Assembly (NCBI GenBank): GCA_037952775.1
Contig: JBANAY010000003.1
Span: forward strand, 36,642,001-36,706,000
Direction: 5' to 3'
From: Clonostachys chloroleuca
Taxonomy: Eukaryota; Ascomycota; Sordariomycetes; Hypocreales; Bionectriaceae
Length of the DNA: 64,000 nt
Both the position numbers and the translations under genes were made by a program. Of the stretch, positions 1 through 11,641 are shown one piece after another (position 1 is the first letter of the stretch; every line of letters begins with the position of its first letter). The notes beneath the pieces were generated by a model, which did no database searches, was not told the DNA's origin, and saw only the letters and a program-made list of their open reading frames with translations.

Positions 1-88
1 TCTCGTCCACTTGAACCTCCCTCCCTTGGGTTGGTTGACTGATTGACAGGAACCTTGGAGATAACTTACCGCTGATTCACATTTGTAG

Positions 89-229
89 ACTCTGTTCAAG
101 GAGGGACAGCCTCATGTAGTAGATACCGATGGAGCATTTATTCGTGGGTCTGCTAAAGTTCGTGACCTCATAAACATGTACTCCGCGTATAATGAGCAAC
201 CATACTACCAGCCAACCGTCTATTGTTAG
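89..229 (+). CDS. 3' terminal exon of an unidentified gene (partial)
   Basis: A 47-codon open stretch follows a plausible acceptor (ttgtag at 83-88) and ends in TAG at 227-229. Its translation is protein-like (LFKEGQPHVVDTDGAF near the start, NEQPYYQPTVYC at the C-terminus) and contains no stops. The rest of the gene would lie to the left of the window, with bases 1-88 mostly intron. I do not recognise the family. The call rests on codon quality and the splice acceptor alone. Confidence 0.4.
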   Translation, partial: TLFKEGQPHVVDTDGAFIRGSAKVRDLINMYSAYNEQPYYQPTVYC

Positions 230-349
230 TCGACTTTTCGAAGACACAACAGCATCACATCAATGACGTGACATGTAAGAAAATGGTAGGTCAATATAAC
301 CTGGCAGTTGTATAATTTTGACCCCTACCTCTATATACTCTTTAAGACG

Positions 350-561
350 TTACTTGGAGCCTCCCTTGCGACCAGCCTCGCGCGCTTTCTCGCTACCAGG
401 CTCAAACGAGCCAGAGGACTCAAAGCCCCCCTTAGATGAGATCTCGCGCTATTAGCTCATGTCAGTAGGAAGAACATGATAGATAGGAGAACACAAGCTG
501 AGATGAGGTGATGGCCAACCTGCTTATCGGCATCCATGCTGGCAAAGCCACCATGGCTGGC
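350..561 (-). pseudogene. con-10-like conidiation-specific protein, partial or decayed
   Basis: Two short minus-strand pieces match the repeated glycine-rich modules of the con-10/GsiB-like family. Positions 561-520 encode ASHGGFASMDADKQ and positions 442-350 encode a segment with SKGGFESSGSFEPGSEKA followed by REAGRKGGSK and a stop. They are separated by a 77-nt intron-like gap (443-519) with a weak GTTGGC donor. The family makes small, hydrophilic, sporulation-associated proteins of about 80-90 residues. The usual N-terminal module (NFANRP-type) is not convincingly present upstream, although 600-660 holds a faint match. A gene with a diverged first exon or a remnant are both possible. Confidence 0.5.
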
Positions 562-679
562 CTGTATAGTAGCTGCTGGAACGGAGGTATGTGAAGTGGT
601 ATCGAGTACGGCTTCCTTGACATGGATCTCAGCAAAGTATAGGGATAAGTAGTAGTAATATGGTCCTATCTTCAATTAG

Positions 680-1181
680 TCCATTGGATACGAGAATGTT
701 GTATAGGATAGCCGCTAGAAGAATAAAACAGACTTTTTATCTCCATGTATTCCCGACAGTAGCCCTTTTGATACACGTAATGTAGACGTACTAATGATCC
801 GTCGTTCAATCACCGCTAGCCCGTTTCCATGGCGCAAGTTGGTGTGATGCCCCTCTTTGATCTTCAATGTGCTTGAGACTGATACGATAATTGTGAAAAG
901 CCCCCTGATGGAGCGTAAAAGTATCCTATGCTTTATCATAGATGAGAAAATCATGCGATCAGCACACCCAAACTCTAGGGCCGGTATTGAATTATCCGCA
1001 TTGTGACGACCTGCCGATAACGGATCGAACCAAAAGACGCATGAAATAGAAGTATGGGGCAAACATTCCGAAACAAGCCAAGCATTCCTTTTCGAGTGAA
1101 GTATAAGAACGACTGGAATGAATTTTCGGTCTCATAACTCATCTACCCACTCGGTAAAGCACACTCAAAGACGCAATTATC
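680..1181. other. intergenic, nothing recognised
   Basis: Only short minus-strand ORFs without family resemblance are seen here. The right end is upstream of the SDR remnant. Confidence 0.4.
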
Positions 1182-2060
1182 ATGTCTGGTCAACAAGGAC
1201 GGTTCCAAAAGGTCAATGACCGTCAGGCCCAAAACCAACCGAGGTAAGTTTCACTCTCAAGCATCAGTATCCGATGGCCGTACCGGTATACTTTCATATC
1301 CCCCTTGAATGTGCAGGAAAAACACGGAAGAATTGAGCATAGTAGGCTCGAGAAGCACCCACAACCAACGAGTGAGTAGACGAAGCTCGAAGGAAAGAGC
1401 CAGTTCCATAAGTATCGGGCAACTGATAAGCTCCATAGAAGTAAAGCCCTAATCACAGGCGGAGAGTACAGTAATCCAGCAGGAGATTGCAGGAGCTTTA
1501 CTAAATCTCACACCTTCCGGTTGATAAAGCTCGGGCATCGATAGAGCAGTTGCTGTACCTTTCGCTTGCAAAGGCGCTGATATAACTATTATCTACCTTC
1601 CAGAAGAGCAATAAGACGCCGAAGATACCAAGAAGCTGGTTCAGGACGAAGGCCGAGAGTGCCTGCTCGTCGCAGGGAGTACCTGATAGACAACACGATA
1701 TATAAGGATGCTGTACAAAAGCATATAGACAAGTTCAGCAAGGTCTATATCCTCGTGAATAACACCTCCAAGCCAATTCTCTCCGCAGACTTTAGCATGA
1801 TTGACTTAGATAAGATGGAGACTATGTTTTGGAGTAACATCCTGTAGATATTTACAGTTACGGAGTTACGACCTGGGGCATATAGAGAAGGGTAGCTCGT
1901 TCGTTATCTCTCTTAATACGCGATGTTGAAACTAAAGGCCTCAAGTTAAATTTTACACAGCATCATAAACACTACGTCCACAGTTACATTCAAAGGATCT
2001 GGAGACATAGTTGACTACAGTGCCTTAAGGGTACCATTGTGTTATTCACTAGGTCTCTCT
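1182..2060 (+). pseudogene. decayed short-chain dehydrogenase/reductase
   Basis: An exon beginning ATG at 1182 ends at a good donor (GTAAGT, 1244). Further on, translated fragments follow the order of a classical SDR of the YhdF/glucose-dehydrogenase type: GIDRAVAVPFACKGADITI near 1536 (the Rossmann glycine segment, with a normal GIGRA changed), LPEEQ then a stop, KLVQDEGRECLLVAG, then ILVNNTSKPI (NNAS motif), HIEKGSSFVISLNT, and KGSGDIVDYSA near 2005. Several in-frame TAA/TAG codons interrupt it. The active-site YxxxK has become YSALR, so the lysine is gone. The stops replace codons expected to be CAA/CAG or similar, as C-to-T decay would do. A non-functional remnant is the only reasonable reading. 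Confidence 0.8.
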
Positions 2061-2615
2061 GAAATAGTGGATATAATATTAACTGACTTCTAACTAGATC
2101 GATTATAGCCTATACTATTATATTATATCTCAAACTATTTAATGTTATCTTGTATCTAGAAATAGAAACTTCCAAGTCAAAAGAAGAGATACACATACTA
2201 AGAATAGGTATTATATTTCGCTAGAAACGCTGAGAAGCTTACATAACATTTACATCATATTTATAGTCGGTGGCAACCTCAACGTTATCCAACCAGGAGG
2301 GTACAAGTGATGTGCCAAGACCCTACACTACATTCTTCGCATAGCATGCCCTGTTGATGTTGATTTTACTATTGGTTCCTGTGGAGAGACTCCGGAAATG
2401 TAGATAGAATGCCCTCGGAAACGCCACAGAGCTTTTCCGGGGCAATCCCCACATGCATTGCTTGGACTACCGAACACCAGGTAGCCGCGGGGTTGTCCTT
2501 ACTTGTACTCGGGATTCTCCAGACCATCAGCGTGGGGAGAAGATATGTCTTAAGGAGTTGTCGTAGCCCCATGTATCCAATCATCACGTTCTGATTTCAA
2601 ACACTAGCCTTCATC
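2056..2615. other. AT-rich intergenic spacer
   Basis: Long A/T runs at 2080-2280 and no supported gene. The overlapping short ORFs at 2369-2594 on both strands lack family features. The right end is the promoter of the cytochrome b5 gene. Confidence 0.4.
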
Positions 2616-3283
2616 ATGACCGAGAAAAGGAGGGAGTTCTCAGCTGCTGAGCTTGCGACGCTCTCCAGCAGGAACAACCTCCACTTGCTCATCTCGGGGA
2701 AAGGTAAATCACTGTCATTCCAATAGCTTGGTTTTTTTGAACAAAATACAGGCTTAATATGGCGATACTGACTAACTTTCGACTTCTTAGTCTATGATGT
2801 CCATGAATTTCTTCACGATGTATGCGGCAGAGGTCATATTGAACGTGTACGAGACCACAATACTAACCTGATTATTCGTCACAGCACCCTGGAGGCGATC
2901 TAGTTCTACTTGGAGAGGGCGGCAAAGACGCAACCAAAGCGTTCGAGGACATTCAACACACCGATGATGCGAAAGAATTGATGGAAGAGCTTCTCGTCGG
3001 CTATCAAACAGGAGTAAGTTCGATAAAGACATTCAAGTGCTAATATTGGTCATCAAATGGGAGCTAAACTACCGGTCGTCTTTTCGCATGAATAGGAGCG
3101 GATAACAACTCAGGAACCCAAGCAGATTCAGATCGAGCGAAAGACCGCGATCAGCAGGTACGTGTTCTGACTAGACGAACAAATGAAGATGTAATACTCA
3201 CGGTATCAAGTAGTATTCCAATCAGAATGTTTCTAGCATTTATTGCTATTGGCATATTAGTATACTTTTCAAGAAAGTTATAA
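2616..3283 (+). CDS. cytochrome b5, five exons, C-terminal membrane anchor
   Basis: Exons 2616-2703, 2791-2819, 2885-3013, 3096-3157 and about 3211-3283 join in frame to about 126 residues. Each has a GT donor and AG acceptor, with actaac branch sites at 2771 and near 2866. The product starts MTEKRREFSAAELA and continues with VYDVHEFLHD, HPGGDLVLLGEGG and DATKAFEDIQHTDDA. These are the two heme-ligand regions (His of HPGG and His of the QHTDDA segment) of the cytochrome b5 fold. A final hydrophobic helix (about 20 residues, FLAFIAIGILVYF) followed by SRKL fits a tail anchor in the ER. It would pass electrons to membrane oxygenases such as P450s and desaturases. No exon of this gene is long, so it is easily missed. 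The last acceptor could be 3210 or 3214; both keep frame. Confidence 0.9.
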
Positions 3284-3791
3284 ATATGCCCTGACTATTA
3301 TCATGTGTCAGTATTGCATAGAAAGAAGGAGCACGAGGATTATTAAAGTATTTTCCTTTTTGAGATGTAGCAAAGCTTGAAAATAAAACCGCATGATTTA
3401 GCTAAAACACATCGAAATATTAATCTTGGCTTCTATTATTATTTACTTTGACATTATTGACGTTGCCCGCCAGCTCTGTGTCCTCGAGGCTATATTCGTG
3501 GCAAGTTGAACACTTCCAAGTTGGCCATACTAAGCGACTGCGACGATAATACGGCAGTAGTAACTATCAGAAATAGAGTGCCTAACAAGTAGTCGTGTGA
3601 CGATTTGACATATCGATACTCCTCGTGGATTATTGACTGAGTTAGTTGATGCAACATTTAAGTGAATAACAACAATTGTTTTATTGAAGCTGCTATCTAA
3701 GATACCTAAAAGTAAATAGAGGTAATCCTAACCCTGACTAGAACTCCTCCGCGCCTATATGGCTTCGTAAACCATATCTAAGTGAATAAAT
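3284..3791. other. AT-rich spacer between convergent genes
   Basis: The cytochrome b5 gene (+) and the A-T-R reductase (-) run towards each other here. No gene is seen. Confidence 0.5.
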
Positions 3792-6700
3792 CTAGGCACT
3801 TTCCCTATCCTGCCGCCATGAATCAACAAACTTCTTTACGATTCCACTCGAGATCATATCAACGCCGTTTCTAAAGCTCGGGCTAGCCTGTTCTGTGAGT
3901 TTGGTACTGTAAGTAAGGTCTTGACGAGCGCCCCCTTTGTCATGGTCGTATTTTCCGGCGAAGAACTCTGTCAGCTTGACAGTGGGATTCTTGGTCGGGT
4001 CCTGCTCGCCTTCCCTCAGACGTTTGATCCATTCCCTCTGATCTACAACCTCGAACTCGAGGCCGGCTTCCCGCAAAGCTGGGAGAAGGTCATTTGTCCA
4101 ATGGAACACGGCAGGGTTTACGAGGTTGTAGACGACCTCGGGGTCCTGGGCATATTTCTTCGCGAGGCTTGCACCCTCGTGCTCTGAGGAGTCTAGCGAA
4201 CTCAGCTCCAGTATAGTCTGAGCGACAATATCGACCGGAGTCCACGACGGTGTTTCGTCAAGTGCTGGTAGTGCGCCCATTGTCATGGCGCTGCAAATCA
4301 TCAAGGGAATGCCCTCGTCCTGGTTCCACCGACCGACAACGGTGTCGCCCGCAATCTGGCCCACGCGAAGCACCTTGCAGACCATGCCCGTCTGCTCCGC
4401 GGCGGCCTGAACGATATGCTCAGCAACAAGCTTCGACCTCGCGTAACCCATGGGGAAGCTGTGCGACAGGTCTAAAACATGGCCTTCTGCCACTCTGCCT
4501 GGTAACGGGGTGCGGTCTGCCGCAGAGGTTGAAGAGCAGAAGTAGAACTCAGCCGGCGATTGGCGACAAGACGAGAGGCAGAGATCAATTAAGTGACGGA
4601 CGCCGCCAATGTGCTGTTCCTCGAAGCTGCGAACGCCAATATTAAAGTTCACGGCCCAAGCACTATGAATGACCTTGGTAAGGGTGTTCTGAAGCTGATA
4701 TATCACCTCTGCACCAAGACCTAAATCTTTCCGGGAAAGGTCGGAGGGGAAAGCTCGGATTTTTGACACATTTGAGATGGGTAGCTGCCTCTTATTCAGG
4801 GTGGATATGACTCTGTCTAGAGCGGCGTCGGTTGACGAGGCGCGTACAAGGCAGTATACTTTGTCGACAGACTGCTTTGCAAGGAGTTTGGACAAGATAT
4901 AGCAGCCTAGGGAACCAGTGGCACCGGTAACGAGCTATAGATTAATTAGGAACCAACTCTGATAAATCAGTGTTGAGATTGGACGGAAAAAAGATGGACT
5001 TACCACAACTTCTCGTTGAACGGGTACTGATTTCTCAAATGTAGAGTACTTCTTGATTAGCTGGGCCATAATCCCAACCTCGTCCTCTGCGTCAGCCTGT
5101 TCGCCTGTGCGCAGATTGTGCAAATGGGTCGCCAGCTTCTTGATATTTCCAAAGTCGTACAAGGCGTTCTGGTTCAATTTGCCGTCACCGAGGTCCAGGT
5201 GACGCTTGATGATCGCATAAGCTTTGATGGCTTGCAAACTACCCATGCCAGCCGTGAAGAAGTCTGTGTCGGGCTTGATATGAGATAGACCTAGATCCCG
5301 CTGTATGATGCCAGTCAGAAACTCCTCGATGCCATTGACACTCAGAGCAAGCTTCAATGTAGAGCCTTGTTCTTGGGTGGACTCGCCAGCACCGCTAGCA
5401 CGATCAAACAAATTGCTGATGGCCTTTTCAAAGTGCTTGTAGCATGCCTGTCGAATCAAGGTGCCCTTTTCTGTCTGTGGGAACCAAACGCCGACGTCGA
5501 GAATCTCGACCGCTTCCTTGGTTATTTGGCTGAACGCTTCTGCGCCTTTGTTTGCAGCAGCGATATCGGGCCAAACCTTGTCCAGGATCTGGACCTTGCT
5601 GAGTCCCGCGGCATTATCGCTGGGCATGACAAGCAGCCCGGGCAGAACTTGACCAACGCCGACCACGAGGACCTCTTTTATGAACCTGCTCTGCCTGATG
5701 CGATGCTCAATAGGAATGGGAAGGACTTTTTCACCATTCATGAGGGTGACTCGATCGTCCAGGCGCCCGACGTATTTCCAACGGTTCGCCAGTATGGGGT
5801 GCTTTACGAAACGATCGCTGGTCCGGAACGAGCTTGGGGGATCGTCGCAGTTGCTCTTGTTCTTTGAGGGGAGTCCGTCGAGCACGACGCACTCGTATGT
5901 ACCGTCGTCAAGCAGATCGAATAACAGGTATGGAGCAGCCGTGGGCAAGGGATGCAGATAATTCCATGCTTTATCATCAGCTGGGCGATCTGATGTCATG
6001 AGCTGTCCAAACTCGGTGGCGCCGTAGTGACTGATCAGTCGGACGCCACCTTCCACAAGCAGGTCGCCCAGGTCATCGGGGCAGCTGCTTCCCCCAAAAA
6101 GGACCTGCTTGGGCCCTCTCAGAGCCTCAATCCCGCCCTCAGTCTCAGCAATGAGCTTCAAAGCGTAAGGAACGCAGTGAAGACTCTCGGGCCTGGTGTT
6201 CTGTAGCCCCTTAACGAGGTGGCCACCGGTAAGCGGCAGGGAGGCATTATACAACGCAATGGGCTTGCCCTTGAAGACGGCTCGGAAGAACATGCTGACA
6301 CCATGACCATGATAGAATGGCAATGTGATATAATAGGACTCGAAGCCTTTGCTATAAGTGTAGTTGGAGATGCCAGACTTGTGCATGCTGGGGATGGCCT
6401 TGGGATAACCCGTGGAACCAGAAGAATGAATGATGTAGGCGGTCTTGGTGCCGTCCTCGATCCGGCTCTTGAACTTGTACTCTGACGACTCGGTGCAGTT
6501 CAAGTATGTGTCTGGTGTGGTGAAACGGAACGATTCTAGCGTGCTTCGCTGGGCATGCAGCTCCGAAACGGTCTTGGACAAGGCAGGAATTTCTGCGTGA
6601 ATAATGTGGTGACAGTCTGTCTGATCAAGCAGATTCATGTAGGCATCATTGCTGAGGCGCGTAGAGAGATAGAAGACTGCAAAGCCCATGCGAGCCAAGG

Positions 6701-7064
6701 CAAACACGGCGACAACATAATCAAGGTTAGCTGGACCCAAGAGCGCAACCACGGGGCTATCTTTGGTCGGATCTCTCGCCGGAGGGTCCAGGCCTTGACC
6801 TCGCAGATGTTTAATCGCTCCGTTGACGAAGCGATCAAACTGCCTCGCCGTGTGATAGGTGTATTCCTCTGTAGTATGCGCGTTGGCGGGGTACCCGATC
6901 ATGGGCACGTCTGGAGTAGTCCGGCATCTCTCAATCAGGATCTCTTCGAGCCTGTAGAATGCTGGTGTGGGAGGCTGGAAGGATACTGGCAGTGCTTGCT
7001 CTTTGGGCAACCCATCCGGCTGGAACGAGCGTGAGATCACCGCTGCCATTTTACTGAGCCACAA
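3792..7064 (-). CDS. NRPS-like carboxylate reductase, A-T-R architecture
   Basis: Two exons, 7064-5004 and 4934-3792, separated by a 69-nt intron (GTAAGT donor), give 1067 residues. The adenylation domain spans about residues 20-560: the AMP-binding loop HSSGSTGYPK is at 213-222, SHYGATEFG at 345-353, GRLDDRVTLMNGEK at 433-446, and a TEKGTLIR segment near 530-537 supplies the C-terminal lysine. A carrier (T) domain follows with the phosphopantetheine Ser in DFFTAGMGSL at about 609. A thioester-reductase domain begins at 688 with LVTGATGSLG (NADPH-binding Rossmann) and carries YARSK (Y851/K855). There is no condensation domain and it is too short for alpha-aminoadipate reductase. The family activates a carboxylic acid and releases it as an aldehyde or alcohol. 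The substrate cannot be read from the sequence. A start at the second Met (7049) is also possible. Confidence 0.92.
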
Positions 7065-8081
7065 ACGTTTGTCGGATGTTGCTGTAATAGGGAGGTTCTA
7101 CAAGAGAACGAGGAGCAGCGTAGAAAGGACCTTTGAACCAATAGATTGATGAACTTGGAAAACGCCGGTGTAGCTGTCTTGGGTGCGATCCGCAAAGACT
7201 TTTTGAGCCAGAAGCCACTAACAAGATTGATTATGGCTGACTGTAGTAAAGCAGTGATTTCCTATATGGTTATGTAACACAAGCAAAATAGCAAAAAGAA
7301 ACACAGAATCAGCAATTCGAGGATCCTTATGTGTCGTGCATCCGATAGACTTGCCGAACCCATTAGGCAGAGTCTCTAGCCCTTGGCACATCCTGCCCCA
7401 TGTTCCCAAGAAATTATCTCATGCCAGACATCGAATGTATTGAGTGTGCCGAACAAGTTCTGACACTTCCGTCAGAAACATCCAGGCCCGGAGCTTTCTC
7501 GGAAAAGCCACCATCCGGTCGGCCTCGGTATGATCATGACTTTTCCGGAGCCGGAGCCTCGCAGTCCAGAGAGGGAATGCTCCATCGTAACTTGTCAACG
7601 TCTTGGGGTTTAGTGGGGTCTGGGCAATGGACTCAACCGCACCTTTGAGCGCCCACAATGCCATGCTTCTGGAAGCTATGTTGGTGAGAGAGGCTGTCGG
7701 TTTCTACGGATTACTTGCTTACGTGTCGGAGACAAAACTGGGTGCTATAGCGTTGTTCTTGAGTGAAACTAGCGCAATTACTGCCGCGTGATAATTATCA
7801 ATGAGTACACATTATCGAGCAGCCAAATTGTGACTCCAATTGTCTGCTTACAGCAGAGCCGAAGTGGGGCTGGGATGAAAGCAGCTGGCAGCTTTTCCGG
7901 TTGACTGATTGAGTGGAATTAATCAAGCTTTTCCTGCTAAGTTGTGCCAGCGCAGCATCGGCTCCTTTTGTGACCTGAAGGTGGGTGAGGGGAGTATTTG
8001 CCCCAAGTAGGGGATGATCTTGCACGAGGAGACAGGCTGAAAGTGATTGATCAATACTGCTCAAGATTCTGTACTGATTTC
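7065..8081. other. about 1 kb upstream region of the A-T-R reductase
   Basis: No supported gene. Short ORFs on both strands overlap each other and show no family features. It should contain the reductase promoter and the 3' flank of the regulator gene. Confidence 0.4.
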
Positions 8082-10720
8082 TCATATCGTATCCACAATT
8101 TGAAAGCGATTTTCTTCTGCGAGAAACATGAAAGCCAGATCGGCCAGTCCTTCTAGCTCAAGGCTACTGAAGTCATCTTGGTTCTCGAGAACATGTGTAG
8201 TCGACGGGTCACCAACGCCGTTGTAGATACCAGGAGGGTCTGGGAATGTGGATTGTTGGGGGGCATCCAGGTCGAGGCCACCGGGTGGGGGAAACTCCTG
8301 GGATGTGATATCATCGTCCCCCAAAATACCATGTGTGGCCGCGGCCTGCGTGTTGGGGTCTATGTTATCTAGGATAGCACCAGATACAGCAGGTTGCTGC
8401 CCAGCAACGAGTTGTAAACCTTGCAATACTGCGGCTGGTCGAGTGTTCTCTTCGAGCGGCTTCGTTGCCTCATTCTGGAGCTCAGTCAGCACTACGACAT
8501 ACCTTTGGGCATAGGACATGTCAGCAGCGCAGGTTGTCAGGTCTCTCAGGCCTTGCTGCGCAAGATTCAAGTACGACTCCCATGTATGAGTAGCTTTTGG
8601 TCGACTCTGTACGACATGAAGATACAGAGCAACAAGCGCAGAGAATACGTAGTAATGGGTAAACTACAGAATAGATGAGTAAGTCACGAGCCGTGTGTAC
8701 AAGGCATATTACGTACCCAGAAAGCGCTACACATCTGCTGCTGTTTGACTAGCTCTCTCAGCATTGCAACAATCACGGTTGCTGCGTCCAAGCACCTCCG
8801 GACACCATATGGCAAACCCCCCCTGGGCCGTGTTATCCTGCCGCAAACTCAAGGCAGACGGCTTTGTTAGCAATGCCTGCCGATGGAGCATGATGACAGC
8901 GTGCGAGTGAGCCATGTGTAAGACAGTGTGCTGTCGTCGAAAGATTGGCAACAAAACTTTGGGAGTTGTAATATCGAGAAAAGGGCCGATCTCGCGACGC
9001 CACTGTGTCAACCGAGTGTCATACAGGGTTAGGGTCTGCTCCTGTTTGTCCGGGTGTAATCGTTTCAGACCATAGAGATCACGGAGAATTCCGCTCACTA
9101 TTTTCAAAAGCCTTGAACGAGGGGGATCATCAGCCATGTGCCTAGCAATAAAGTTGTTTTATACTTACTTTGCGTGAGAAATCGATGCTTGGGTAAGACT
9201 TTGCCCACCCTCGTCGTTTGAGAGGATTTTCAAGGGCGTTACTTGCCAATCGTCAACGCACAAAGGTAGTTCCTTCACGTACTAGGATCAGTCTGTCAAG
9301 CATAAAAGGAAACTAGCTCGTCACCACAGCGAGTTAACTACCACTTACCTGGTCGAGGTCTTCCTCGTGGAAACTCCGCGGGCGCCCGAGTCCAGCACTA
9401 AGGTAGTTATCAAGGATGTATGCGCTCCAAAATGCTCGCTTCCTACACTCGTGCTCGATGAGGTCGGTGCCACCGTTCCCTTCGCGCTTTTTGCGCCGGT
9501 GCAGGCCGATGGCGAGCACCAAGTTCGCAACAGTCCCAAACAGACTCCAAGCACTGTTGACGCGAGACTGCGCCAGCAGTAAAAAGCATAGGACAAGCCG
9601 CGCTTGAATACTCGTAAGACGAATGCCTCCGGACTCTTGTCGGAGATGATGCTCTGAAGCGGCGAAGAAGATGGCACTACACTCGTCAGCGTGGTCTCGT
9701 GATACACCGCGGCGGTACGAACCTATCGATGTAGTTTTGCGAAGTTGACTCGGAACTTTGGCTGAATTGTTTAGCTACAGCAAGAAGTGCGAGTATTATG
9801 GCTCGTTTTTCGTGAACCCCAGCTTTCAGCGGTCCATGGTTCTGAATGCTATCGTAAAACTCGTCGCACCATGTATCTACTGTAGGCTGGTGTAGATATC
9901 GATGGGTTGGGGAAGCAAATTCAAAGTAATATCTTATCAACCGCTTGGCTTCATTCTTGTCGGGTAAGATGAGAAAGTAAGGATCAAACTGGGGCGTCGG
10001 CGCATCGGCAAAATTGAATATCGAAGGGAGCGATGTTGACGCCGAGTGCCTACTGTCGCGGAGCTTCTTCAAAGCGCGTGACAAAAATGAGACGCCAGAA
10101 GCTGGCCCGACGTAATGGCCCTCCAGGTCGGTGTGTGGTGGCTCTGGCGAGTTGCGAGAAGACCGCCCCATATCCCCAGCGTCCGGGAGGGCTAAGCTAT
10201 CTGGCATCATAGCATCGGGAATGATGCCAGGCTGGACGGGGACGGCCGTAGCTGGTAGGTCATCAGGGGATAGCTGGTTCCCATGCTCCGATGAGCTTCG
10301 GGGTCTGTCGCTGCGGGACGCATTCGAGTCTGCCAAAGAAGGCCGCGGGGTCTCTTGCTGGCGCGGGGCGGCTTCAGCTTTCGCGCACCCGTTGCCTGTA
10401 GGATTGATCGAGGCGACATCTCTATGGCCTTGGTCGACAGTGGTAGTGGTAGAGACACGATGAGCCTTCCCTCTGTTGTACTCGGTCATGAACGTACAAG
10501 GCTGCTGGCTTCGAACGCAGGATGCGCAGGGCCGGATTCCCGTGCATCGCAGCTTCTTACTTTCAACCGATCAGCGCTCTTGTGCGACCGAGACATTGTG
10601 TTTTTTGGATGCCGAGACTTGTACTCACGTCTTGCAAAAGTCGCAGGCACGAGTGACGCGTACTCGTTCCCCGTTTCGACGCCGCTTCTTTGCGGATGGC
10701 GGGCGTTCTTCGGCGTCCAT
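8082..10720 (-). CDS. Zn2Cys6 transcription factor with fungal TF middle domain; one apparent frameshift
   Basis: Six exons: 10720-10629, 10559-9723, 9676-9349, 9272-9169, 9141-8717 and 8663-8082. The cluster motif is complete across intron 1: CDFC, six residues, C, TGIRPCASC, six residues, C, preceded by a basic stretch (AKKRRRNGERVRV). The fungal-specific regulatory domain is in exons 2-5 (RLTSIQARLVLCFLLLAQS; WSLFGTVANLVLAIGLHR; RAFWSAYILDNYLSAGLGRPRS). Intron 2 (9677-9722) has a GTTCGT donor and a CTGAC branch site. The exon total is one base more than a multiple of three. The reading shifts at a run of seven C (8817-8823); with six, exon 5 reads through and the protein is 788 residues. 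The C-terminus is acidic, as in activation domains. It is adjacent to the A-T-R reductase, which it may control. Confidence 0.85.
8817..8823 (+). other. C7 homopolymer at the frameshift in the regulator gene
   Basis: Upstream of this run the minus-strand frame reads LRQDNTAQGG. Downstream the conserved continuation (VRRCLDAATVIVAMLRELV) is in another frame. Removing one base of the run rejoins them. Confidence 0.7.
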
Positions 10721-11641
10721 CTTGTAAAAGCAACAAAGGCGCTGTGTATGTCTGTGCGTGCTTTGCGCCGTACAATTGAGTCTCGCCGCCAGCAGCTGAG
10801 ATCAGACTGCTGGAGTTGTGGGGCGGATGAGAGGCAAGTTTCGGTCCCTTGTTGTTTCGAGGGTCAAGCAAAGTCCATCGATCTGGCACGGATCACCTGA
10901 CACAGTGGGTCAAGGTGCCCGGAGTATAGTGCTGGGTAGTACTAACCATTAACAGTCATGAACCGTGGTACCACTGCCGAAGCACTAACAATACCATCCA
11001 CTCCAGTAGGATTAGGCGCTAATGTGGGCGACCGTCTTCCAATGTGCCACCCTATACTTGTCAACTCCCTAGTCGCTCGATAAAGGATTTTATAAGAATG
11101 AGAGCATAATTAATTGATTACTAGATTGATTGTAACCTCTTCTGGTTTTTTCCTTTTTTTTTTTTAACCTTTGGAAAAGGTTGTAACATAAATATAACTA
11201 AGTGGCTAGACTTTACTATCTTAGCCCACGCAGTTTACGCAATGTATTTTACCAGTGATAGATAATCTTCGCCGGTTACCTTCAGTTACTATTCCGTTAA
11301 GTATAGACCAGTTTATAGGCCTAGCTTAGCCGTACAACCTACCTCGGAGTAGGCAATTTCAGCAATTTCCTTCACGGAGTATATGAAATAATGATACTCG
11401 TTGATGTCCTACAGTTCTAGGCATCTTCATTGCTGTCTTTGACTGTGCACGCTAGGACTATTTTTTAATGCTCCCGTATAACCAATGATAGAATACAAGT
11501 CCGGAGAAGATATCCCCGGATTGTAATTACACATGTACTAACACAGCTGTCTACCAAGGTAGAACCAGGAGACAGGAAGACTTATATTCTCGCCTTGCCA
11601 TGCCCTCTTAGGCGAATAGCACCACATGATTCTCCTTTGCC
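10721..11641. other. intergenic, AT-rich
   Basis: No gene is supported. There is a long T run at about 11145-11166. It separates the regulator (promoter side) from the 3' end of the transporter gene. Confidence 0.4.

Noticed and set aside
5367..5961. Plus-strand ORFs of 93-166 codons inside the A-T-R reductase gene
   Set aside because: They run opposite to strongly conserved adenylation-domain codons and have no family features; mirror ORFs of a GC-rich gene.
9345..9707. 120-codon minus-strand frame (LQSIISDKSPEAF...) as part of the regulator
   Set aside because: The conserved regulatory-domain sequence (ECSAIFFAASEHHL, RLTSIQARL) is in the other frame and is reached by a proper 46-nt intron.
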